Both the position numbers and the translations under genes were made by a program. Shown piece by piece: positions 45,541-64,000 of a stretch of 64,000 bases of DNA. The stretch is taken from positions 115,988,004-116,052,003 of the forward strand of contig CP136064.1 in NCBI GenBank assembly GCA_032622095.1, given 5' to 3'. Under the pieces are notes generated by a model. The model did no database searches, was not told the DNA's origin, and saw nothing but the letters and a program-made list of their open reading frames with translations. Origin of the DNA: Siphonodentalium dalli (taxonomy: Eukaryota; Mollusca; Scaphopoda; Gadilida; Siphonodentaliidae). The first letter of the stretch is position 1, and each line of letters opens with the position of its first letter.

Positions 45541-47322
45541 ATATTTAGTTAACGACGGGGACGCAATTTGTTCACCGTGCATGCATGTCTAACACTATAT
45601 ATAGTATATAAATGCCTAAGCTCTTGTCGTGCTAATAGCAACAGGACCACCTTGCTAAACCGATTAGAGGTATATCGGTGCAAACGGAGGACAATCGGGG
45701 CGCCATAAAAAAGCATCCAATTTGAATTTGGCTTTTCTGACAGGAATATGAATAGAATGTAGTCGAAAAAATAAACATTGGCGACAAGACCATTATCACC
45801 ATATGCCGATTGTTGTGTTCCAGAAGGAAACTTGGTAATTATCACATAAAGCAGGCACAACAAGCTGTTTCCATGTCCCATGTATAAATTTATTTATCGA
45901 TGATTTGGAAATTCAATGTTTCATTTTTTTTTCTTCAAAATGCCTGGCATCACTATAATATACTCTATTTATTTTTATGTCGGACATCTGACATCGGACA
46001 TATAGTTGATGACAGAGACAAGACGAGGGAGCCATTTGGGAAATATCTTCTCCCTAAAATGAGCCACTTCTCCCTAGTTTTGTCACACAGAGAAGTATGA
46101 TGGTAACTTGAGCAATATTCAACATAATTTCTTGATACTTGGTACTGTATATGGTGCATCTATTTGAGAAGACGCAGGCCATGTTCGAATTTGGTCACGT
46201 TTGTCGCGGTATATATAGTGTGATTAACCGACCCCTCTAAGCATGTACAGTAATACAGTTCAGTCTGGTCGATGGGTTGTGTGACATTGAACAAATTTGC
46301 AACAAAGCGGTTTTTGGTGGCGTTCTGCATGTGTGAATGGCACTGTAAAAAAAAAACACATATCCGAAATCCACTGATATCCCCGTTGTGGAAAATTCAA
46401 AATTCAACATGGAGTCCTGCATGGGTATTCAGAGCCATGCTGGACACCATCTTGAATTATAAAAGTTCCCCAAAGCGGTTTTTTAGCGGATTTGGGTTAT
46501 GTTGTTCTGTGGATATTTGCGCATGTTTTGACACCAAAATCGCCTTGTTACCAATTTCTTATATAGGTTGAGCCTGTATTTTGATTTCAACGACCAGACT
46601 ATATTGGCGTCTGCATGGTATATATTTGCGCAAAAAATAATGTGATTCTTCTCACCAGGTTCTTCCCCTATAGGTTAACAGTATATATTGCACAGCGCCA
46701 CATACCGGTACCGGTACACGTGTGGGTTTTAAGTTTTAACTGAGCCTGGCCGTTTTCTCAATTAGTGTTGTGTATATAATTGCATGCTATCTTTAAAAAA
46801 AAAACATATATTGAACGCTTGCTGTATGCATAGCAATTAATGTACAGTGACGTGTAGATGCAAACAGACGTCTCTTTGCGGTTTGTTAAATTAAGGAACA
46901 ACATTATATATGAGAAAGGAACAGCATATAATGGAAACGAAAACTTTAATGAGTTGAAGAAGTTATGTTCAGCGATCCCCAACTACACTCAATATATAGT
47001 ATTCATAAAATAATATACATGTATAGCACCAACGATGAGAAACAAAACATTCTGAATTTCCTCCTCCACCTCTGTATAGATAAACAGTCAACATATATAG
47101 TGATGGTTCGAGTTTAGGAAAAAATGACTGCTGATATAGATCCAACAACTACCAATATAAAAGTCTGGTTAATTTCCACACACAAAGACTGGCTACATAT
47201 ACGCGGACAGTACGGCACCGGTATATATAGCTCCCAACTAACCTGGACACCACCTCGGATAACCTGTCCCCCATCACCTAGCATTCATCTAAAGTACTCC
47301 AAGAGTACAACTTCCTTAAAAA
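45541..47322. other. Spacer between converging GRHPR-C and CDA; no gene
   Basis: To about 45660 it follows the A and B downstream sequence; then only fragments match (45905-46020 with 12905-13025, and 46095-46195 with the satellite). From about 46210 it is unlike the rest of the window. Reading frames under 110 codons show no recognised motif. An AATAAA at 45770-45775 could serve copy C. Confidence 0.55.
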
Positions 47323-56923
<9,601 letters not shown>

Positions 56924-57119
56924 CTGAAATCAATACATATATATGATGTCCTACTTATAGCAAATCATATAATTTTTTGGGCTTTATACGGAATATCTGG
57001 TTTTGAGTGATTTCTTGCCACATGAGTCACGCCGTTATAGTCTATATTATTTTCCATCCCTTAACTGACACTATTTCTGATTGGACCAAAGCTGTCACAT
57101 GATACTCCGGGAAAAAATC

Positions 57120-57290
57120 ATACTGTTTGTTTACATAACACTAAGTACTAACATGACAATAACATGCAATTTACGCGATATTTATTCTTGATATAAGAAA
57201 AACAATTTATCTATAATATAATATTCTTTCTGTTAATATGGCGGTTTTAACGGATGTGACTATTTTAACAACAATACCCACCACCAACGC
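57120..57290. repeat. Stray copy of GRHPR spacer sequence
   Basis: 'tgacaataacatgcaatttacgcgatattta' and 'ggcggttttaacggatgtgac' match 13411-13610 and 33742-33930 in the same order and orientation with small gaps. It may be a dispersed repeat of unknown type or a fragment of the spacer. Confidence 0.7.
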
Positions 57291-57545
57291 TTACCATATC
57301 TTTAAGATATCACAAAATGGAATTATTATTCATTTGATGATATCACCAAATCTAATATACGATATCACATAATAAGTAATCATTTAGTGATATCAATAAT
57401 TCGATTTTATGATGTCACCTTAAACTCATTTTGTGACATCATAAAATATTTAATGATATCATATATTCGATTTTGTGATATCATATGTACATTTAGTGAT
57501 ATCATTAAATGAATTATTGATGTCACTAAATGGGTAATAAATAAA
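57291..57545. repeat. TGATATCA-rich degenerate array
   Basis: Irregularly spaced copies of TGATATCA and TGACATCA alternate with 'catttagtga' and 'attcgattttgtgat'. Same family as 61490-61590, 62390-63000 and 63485-64000. Confidence 0.75.
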
Positions 57546-58137
57546 AACGGCGCCCCATACTGGATTGTTAATGTAAAAATTGTGATTGTAAAATCCCCAT
57601 CTGTTCATCGATCTATACAATATACGACGATGATCTGATTTGGGGAATATTATTATTTGTTACATATATAATTTTTATATATTACCACATAATTATCCCA
57701 AGATGATATTTAGTAATTTTAGGTTTTTATGTTACACCAAGAATGTTTTGCTGCGTTACGTCAGATTTTTCGGGAATTGGTCTTAACTTTGGGCATAAGT
57801 ATGGGTTACGGTGGGTAATCATAATCTGATGGTAGGGCGCGTACACATGGCCAGCAAGAAAATATCAGGTATGCCCCATGTGACTTACTTGACCAATGAA
57901 ATAAATAATACCGGAAAATATCCAGACGAAGGCAGCGCGCTGATATTTTATCGCCAATTGGTGAAATGTGTTCACCTTGATAGGTGGTCATCGGTATCCG
58001 TTAACTAATCTCGCGGGGATATGATCGTAACAATTCAAGCGCTCGAGTTATGATCCATCAATGGTATCGTCTGTTTCAACATAACGTATTTCCATGTTAT
58101 ATTGGTTGTCAGAACCGCTGATGTATATACGTGTGTG
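57546..58137. other. Intergenic; no gene seen
   Basis: No exon recognised. It contains 'gcgcgtacacatggccagcaagaaaatatcagg' (about 57837-57870), related to words in the foldback at 59225-59550. The missing first CDA exon and promoter could be here or further right. Confidence 0.35.
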
Positions 58138-58839
58138 CAGAGCCGTGGTAACAGGGGGGGGGGGGTGTCTCACCCCCCCCCCAACTTTGGTCAAAATTTT
58201 CAACATTTGGAAATTTCATACCTGCCAAAACATTAGTTGGAAATTTCACACCAACAATAGGTTGAAAATGTTCTTGATGTTTGATTTTCAAAAAATTTCT
58301 TGGGGGGAATTAATTGTTTTTGGACCAATATTTGCATATTTTCCTATTTTTGGTAAAACATTATGGTCTGAAATGGTTATCAGATGGAAACTTTCCAACC
58401 TCAGGGGGGTGACAGGTTGGAAATTTCCAACACTTGGAAAGCTTGTGTCCTGCCCCCCCCCCGTGGCCAGTCAAAAGTAAAAAACTGCTAGTTAATTTAA
58501 GAAAACAATATTGTCGTACATTTGGTCAACATTGTCATTGGAATTGTTATCAGTTGTAAATTTTCCAACCTAGGTGGGGTGTCAGGTTTGAAATTTCCAA
58601 CTCTAGGAATGTTTGAGGACAGTCTAGATGGTAGGATTTAGCGATTTTCTTCTTAAGATTACAAAATTTTCGCACACCGGGCCGAACCATGGTCTAATGT
58701 TAGGCCTAAGAGTATTGAGGTGCAAGGGGGTGCAAATGGAATTATGGAAAACTTGTGTTTGGTCTGATTCTGATTCAAGGGGGTGCAGTTTCCCAAGGTG
58801 GACATCCTCCCAAACGGAAACCCTCTAGCCACGTCCCTG
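58138..58839. mobile_element. hAT-like non-autonomous element, second copy
   Basis: Ends CAGAGCCGTGGTAACAGGG and, from the right, CAGGGACGTGGCTAGAGGG. Flanks CGTGTGTG (58130-58137) and CGTGTATG (58840-58847) match 7 of 8. The interior matches 640-1170 and 1560-1750 of the first copy, but the long middle part is shorter. No transposase. Confidence 0.75.
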
Positions 58840-59224
58840 CGTGTATGGGGATGCTTTATAAGTTGGTACCTCACATGCCTTGATTTAGTTGTTTTACTTT
58901 AATTTGGACTGTATGTACGTTTCGAATAAGAAATTGTTGGCGGCTCCTCGCTCTTCTCGCATGTGGGATGTGGCTCAGAGCCGAACCCACCAAATGTCTG
59001 TTTAGATGTCGTTTCGTGTGTTCATGAAGAACACACATCCCTACTCCAACGACGAGGGCGCATTCCTTTCTCGTTAAAATAGGTGGCATTTTAAATTGTC
59101 CATAACACTTTATAACTCTATGAATATTCGATATGGACTATAGATTGTTTGTCCGCAGTAATTCACTTCAACAAACAAGACTAACACTATTCACATTCAG
59201 CTCAATCAACGCCATATCACCCGC
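58840..59224. other. Intergenic; nothing recognised
   Basis: No coding signal or repeat boundary; a few GC-richer words only. Confidence 0.35.
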
Positions 59225-59550
59225 CGCTTTCTCACGGGCGTAATCTTTGCAGCAAGAAAATATCAGAGTACAATTGTACCTGATATTTTCTTGCATATAT
59301 TTTCTTGCAGCTTCATGTGTACGCGCCCTTTTAACTGTCGCAGCGTATTGGATTCATCCGGCCCCGATTCCGATGTTTTGTTGCTACAGGTCAAAGTTCT
59401 GGAGTAGCATTTCCATACATGGAGCTTTTGAATATTCATGACATCCATATATGGAAATGCTACTCCAGAACTTTGACCTGCAGCACAAAAGCCACGGAAC
59501 CGGACCTGGTGTATCCAATATGGCCGCGAGTTAGTGACAGGGCGTACATA
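59225..59550. repeat. Large foldback element
   Basis: Arms of about 110 bp: 'aggtcaaagttctggagtag' with 'catttccata' near 59389-59420 faces its complement at 59449-59480. The outer parts ('tattggat', 'tgtacgcgccc') also pair, to about 59304 and 59550. A smaller palindrome around GTACAATTGTAC (59268-59279) flanked by 'gcaagaaaatatca' and its complement precedes it. Confidence 0.7.
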
Positions 59551-59702
59551 TATACACTATATGCATATATACGCACAACCAATATGAATAGTAATGCGCA
59601 TATTTATGAAGCATTACCTCCAGTCTGGCTAAATTAATTCAGTAGATTTATACTCATGTGCGTGTTTATATAGCAGGTCATCACACTGACATATATAGGT
59701 AA

Positions 59703-60200
59703 TGATAAGATAAGATTTATTGCAGCAAACCATAAGACAATGACGTCTGCATGCCAACAATATTGTACATGTAATTATGAGAATATATATGTAAAAGTGA
59801 TCAATAAATGATCAAATGACTCACTCATATAAATATATTACATATAGATCCTGGAAGATAATCCCTGAAAAACGCTGTAGTCTATGTTGTCCAAAAGTGC
59901 TAAATTATAAGTCTGATTCTGAGCAACATCTAATATATTCGTAAATTGCTCGTATATCTTTATATATGGGTCGTTTTGAGTCGCTCAAATGAACATGGAG
60001 ATCCTGGTATAAGATTGGCATGCAAGATACCAAGTTTTTTTTTAATAGGATGTCATGTTGGCGATCCATGTTTCGCACAAAAAAAGAACGAAGTGCTCCT
60101 CGTCTTCCAAAATATTGCATATTGCACATTTTCTATCCGGACGTATAGGTCATCAACGTACGATATGTGTGTCGTTTTGCTGGGTCTTGCCCTGTAGATT
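59703..60200 (-). pseudogene. 3' end of a LINE (reverse-transcriptase C-terminal region), broken
   Basis: On the - strand near 60140-60050 the frame reads DRKCAICN then LEDEEHFVLFLC, the Cys-x2-Cys...His-Phe...Cys motif found at the C-terminus of many non-LTR retrotransposon proteins, then meets a stop. The element ends at about 59703 with AATAAATCTTATCTTATC, a repeat-type LINE tail. Truncated and frameshifted. Confidence 0.65.
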
Positions 60201-60343
60201 CAAATGTCAAGATGCAGCTGCCAGATGAGTTATTAAAATGAGCAAAATATACGTTCATCAATTCTATCAAAGTTGATAAAAATGGCATACATACTACCCA
60301 ATTCAAGTGAAAATCAAGGGTTTAGTTACACTGTATATATTAT

Positions 60344-60900
60344 ACTAAGATAAGATAAGATAATATGTTTTATTATTTCAATCAAGACGCATATAAAGGC
60401 AGTATAATTAAGTGGTACAGGTACCAGTTACATATAAACAGTGACTCCAATGATTATACAACAATAACATACTAGTAAGAAAAGAGAAATGAATACATGG
60501 AGATGTTTCAAATCAAGACATGACAGTTACGCTCAGTCAGTTTGTACTCCGAGGATCTTGTTTTAAAAAGACGGTCAATAAGGACACATATCTTACCCAT
60601 GACAAACTCATTATCGCAACTCATAAGCCATATAAGATCTGGTCTTCGCCATTCAGTTGTTTTGTGTTAGGGAATTTGGTATATACAGTTCATCTAGGAT
60701 AGGTTCACGTATTTGAATCAATTAGGGGCATTGTAATATAAAATGAAGCTCGTTCCCTTGACTCGTTAAACCATCGACGTAAATATAGATCGATGGTTAA
60801 ACATAATTGACAATTTCTGTTCTGTTCATCAATGCCCAGATAGCGATCGGTTTCAATTTCACTATAGTACTAACAAACAATAAGCATATCACTTACCATC
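60344..60900 (-). pseudogene. Second LINE 3' fragment, broken
   Basis: The - strand near 60870-60810 reads IETDRYLGIDEQNRNCQLC. After a frame change come GNELHFILQCP and a stop. This is again the LINE C-terminal zinc-type region. The tail near 60344 is (TATCTTATCTTATC). It is a different subfamily from the neighbour, lying in the same orientation. Confidence 0.65.
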
Positions 60901-61489
60901 ATGATCATGTCCAACATTGTTACAATCCGTCATCTTGTAAAGAGAAAGATCTCTGAGAAAAATGCAGTCACTGTGAGAAAATTTAACAAATATTCTCAAC
61001 TTGCGTCATCACCTACGTTTACACGTGGTATCGGTCTGCTAGTGTATGAACACATCAACACACCCTCGGTGGCCGCCAATGGAAAATCGATGAGCTCTCA
61101 AAGAACGCCTGCTGGGCGGGGATACAAGTGCAAGCAGTTGATGATTACATCAATTGATTGACAGTAAATATGTTTGACTGCTTTTCAAAACAGGAATCAG
61201 CAGGGCGTACCAATTTGCATAGCATGAAAGTAAAACAATCGGCGATTGGCGAGAAAGATGATGACGTGCCGAGAAGCAGACGTGCATCAGTTCAATGACT
61301 CTTATAAGCACCAAGCGCCTGTACAAAGTGGTAACATGTATACAGGAACGTACGTAGCTATAGAGGTTCCTTGTTTATGTGAGAGTCCAACTTGGAATTT
61401 CTAACCAGACCGTACCATCAATACCACAATTGCTAACTCTCCTGATTCAGCGGAAACTTCATTTGTATGGGACTCCGTTCTTCTATTTA
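60901..61489. other. Intergenic; nothing recognised
   Basis: An 86-codon + strand frame (60901-61161) without a recognised motif; 60901 is close to the second LINE fragment. No other feature. Confidence 0.35.
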
Positions 61490-61720
61490 TTACCTATTTT
61501 GTGATATCAATAATTCATTTTGTGATATCAGAAAAATGAATATATTATATCACAAAATCGAATATATTATGATATCATAAATAGAGGATCTCACATGAGT
61601 TTCTATTTTATACGAATTTATCAACCGAGTTCACTAAATTCGATTTGAGCCGAGGTTTACCGAGGCTCAAATAGAATTTAGAGGACGAGGTTCATAAATT
61701 ACGTATAAAATAGGACGAGT
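61490..61720. repeat. TGATATCA array followed by palindromic MITE
   Basis: 61490-61590 has TGATATCA words as at 57291. 61598-61720 folds back around 'gaggtttaccgaggctc' and belongs to the 51100 MITE family. Confidence 0.65.
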
Positions 61721-61855
61721 GTGAGATACCTTTTATCACATGATCAAATAAACCCGAAGCAACGCGAAATATTCATCGAAAACAACAATCATAAACTACA
61801 GCGATCGCAAGTTATTTGAAGAACGCCGTGACGTCATCGCACGCGCTGATATTAA

Positions 61856-62335
61856 AGGTACTCAACCCGTAAAGAGGGTCCCCATCTCAACAGATTCCAA
61901 CAACAACAATCCGATCAGAGGGTCCTATATGTCTATTTCTTTGGCTTTGGGGGTAAAAAATATTTGATTCGAGTCGAGGAACCCATCAAACAAAGCTCAG
62001 AGTTATTAGATATTGATTTTTGAAAATTCTTATGTTCTCGAGATGAGTACCAATAACTGCCGTCAATTTGGTAACCTGCTCGAGATTTTACGCCAAAATT
62101 CTATTCAAACAGACAAGGATGGATAACTCTATAATCAAGTGGGTAATAATAACGAATTTTTGACAGTCTTCTGGGCCAGAAAGAATTCCCGATAATGAAA
62201 AATAATAGATTTCTAAAATCGATATCTAACAAATCTGAGCTTTGATGGGTGACTTCCTCGACTCGAATCAAATATTTTTGACCCCCGAAGCCATTGAAAT
62301 AGTAATTGAGAGGAGTTTTATCGGGTTGAGTACCT
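61856..62335. mobile_element. TTAA-type MITE, AGGTACTC family
   Basis: 480 bp between TTAA at 61852-61855 and 62336-62339; ends AGGTACTCAACCCG on both sides. Orientation and sequence follow the 5558-6026 copy closely, with a few added bases. Confidence 0.88.
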
Positions 62336-62389
62336 TTAAACGTGTCTATTACCGATAATTATGAAACTGCTTTTATGGTCAAATTGTGT

Positions 62390-63000
62390 GATAAAATTGT
62401 ATAAGCATTTAGTGACATCACATATTCGATTTGTATTATATCATATATTCATTTTTGTGATATCACTTATTCGAATTTGTGGGCCCCGTTCATCTATTTA
62501 TTACCTATTTTGTTGCATCAATAATTCATTTTATGATATTACAAAATGAATATATGATATCACAAAATCGAATATATGATATAATAAAATTGTATAAGCA
62601 TTTAGTGATATCACATATTCAATTTTTAATATATCATATATTCATTTTGTGATATCACTTATTCGAATTTTTAGCGCCGTTCTTCTATTTATTACCTATT
62701 TTGTTGTATCAATAATTAATTTTATGATATCACAAAATCGAATATATGATATTACAAAATCGAGTATGACATCATAAAATAGTAAGAATTTAGTGATATC
62801 ACATATTCGATTTTATGATATAATAAAAGGAATTTGTAATATCACTTATTCGAATTTGCGATGTCCTATATTCATTTTGTGCTATCAATAATTCGGATGA
62901 AAAGACTATTTATTGATATCACTAAATACATTTAGTGATATCATAAAATATTTATAGATATCACAAAATCATTTTATCACATAATTAGCCCCTAAACACA
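62390..63000. repeat. TGATATCA-rich degenerate array
   Basis: Dense TGATATCA words separated by 'catattcgatttt', 'cttattcgaattt' and 'acaaaatcgaat'. Blocks such as 'ccgttc(a/t)tctatttattacc' recur at about 62465 and 62690, giving a larger ~220-bp period. No gene. Confidence 0.75.
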
Positions 63001-63119
63001 GCCTAATTTTTTTTTAAGTGAAACACACATGTATTATCGGCACACGCAGTGACGTAAGAGCTTAGCGCAATGATATCGATCAATGTTATTATTATGTTAA
63101 ATAGAATATAATGATGCCA

Positions 63120-63482
63120 TTCAATTTGTGTTGGGTTATTTAATGTTGACTGAGATAAACATGTGTGAAAAGGGTGGTTGAACAATTCTTTCAACATGAA
63201 AAGATACATTTAAAATGGAACTATATTTTTTCTTGAAGGTGTCTTTACTTCCTCTTTGGTTGTGATAAGGAAATCAATAATAATTTTTTTTAACCCCATC
63301 CGTTTTGAGACCGTTTTTCCTTGCTAAAAAATTATTATATGGTAAAAACGATCTCAAATTCGTCGCAATTCTATATGAAATTAATTAACCTCATCCACTA
63401 AATTAGATTCTAGCCTCGATAAGGTTCGGCTAGAATAAAATTTAGTGCACTGGGTTGATAAATTTTGTATAGAATTGCCACT
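63120..63482. repeat. Copy of the 51100 MITE with flanking DNA
   Basis: 63362-63480 is the palindromic MITE ('attctagcctcgataaggttcggctagaa' centre). 63120-63345 is a diverged inverted match of 51230-51420 ('aacatgaaaa', 'tttaaaatggaactata', 'ggttgtgataagga'). Confidence 0.6.
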
Positions 63483-63484
63483 CA

Positions 63485-64000
63485 TCAGATATCCTCTATT
63501 TATGATATCATAAAATCAAATTATGGATATCACTAATTCGAATTAGTGATATCATATATTCATTTTGTGATACCAATAAATACTTGTTATTTTATGATAT
63601 CACATATTTGATTTTATGATATCACTAATTCATGATTCACATGGCGCCATCTTGATATCACAAAATCGAATATTTGATATTACTTAATAGTTTATGATAT
63701 CACAAAATGATTATAAGTTATCACTAATTCCAATTTGTGTATCATAAATATATTTTTTGATATCACAAAATCGAATTATTGAGATCACAATAAGCATTTA
63801 GTGACATCAATAATTCGATTTTGTGATATCATAACTCCATTTTGAGATACCATAACATTGAATTTCTGAAATCACTAATTCATTTTGTGATATCAATAAA
63901 AAGAAAATGGCATAACTGGATTACTATTTCTTCAACATTTTGTGATATCATTAAATCATTTTATGACATCAGAAAATAAAATTATTGGTATCACTAAATG
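63485..64000. repeat. TGATATCA-rich degenerate array, runs off the window
   Basis: The same motif family as 62390-63000, continuing to the last base. No gene. Confidence 0.75.

Overview
The window is nuclear DNA of an animal: AT-rich, with short coding exons split by long introns, GT/AG splice sites, and very many DNA transposons, foldback repeats, Helitrons and LINE fragments. Two conserved metabolic genes can be read by eye. The density of small palindromic elements suggests a marine invertebrate, but I cannot name the phylum.

Layout. (1) Three tandem + strand copies of a glyoxylate/hydroxypyruvate reductase (GRHPR)-like gene. Copy A has exons 2 and 3 at 10767-12377; its exon 1 is not in the window. 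Copy B has exons at 16398, 29341 and 32128. Copy C has exons at 38435, 42186 and 44966. B and C read as intact 314-residue proteins. B is a chimera: its 5' part and introns match C, its 3' part and downstream DNA match A, and the switch lies inside exon 3. This is what unequal crossing-over in a two-gene array would give. (2) A four-exon cytidine deaminase (CDA)-like gene on the - strand, 47323-56923, converging on copy C. All its zinc and catalytic motifs are present; only a short first coding exon is missing. (3) 57-64 kb has no recognisable gene. It holds a hAT-like element, foldbacks, two LINE 3' ends and arrays rich in TGATATCA.

The near-identical copies act as each other's before/after control for mobile elements. 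A 9.2-kb TTAA-flanked insertion sits in intron 1 of B, with empty sites in both A and C. A head-to-tail pair of Helitron-like elements sits in the B-C spacer, with an empty site in the A-B spacer. A family of ~470-bp TTAA elements (AGGTACTC ends) has empty sites in both directions. A long-TIR element with 9-bp duplications is in intron 2 of B and C but not A. I saw no convincing new multi-gene system. The most informative features are the chimeric gene, the unusual active-site residues shared by all GRHPR copies, the Helitron concatemer, and the 9.2-kb element, whose left end carries a TATA box and broken reading frames.
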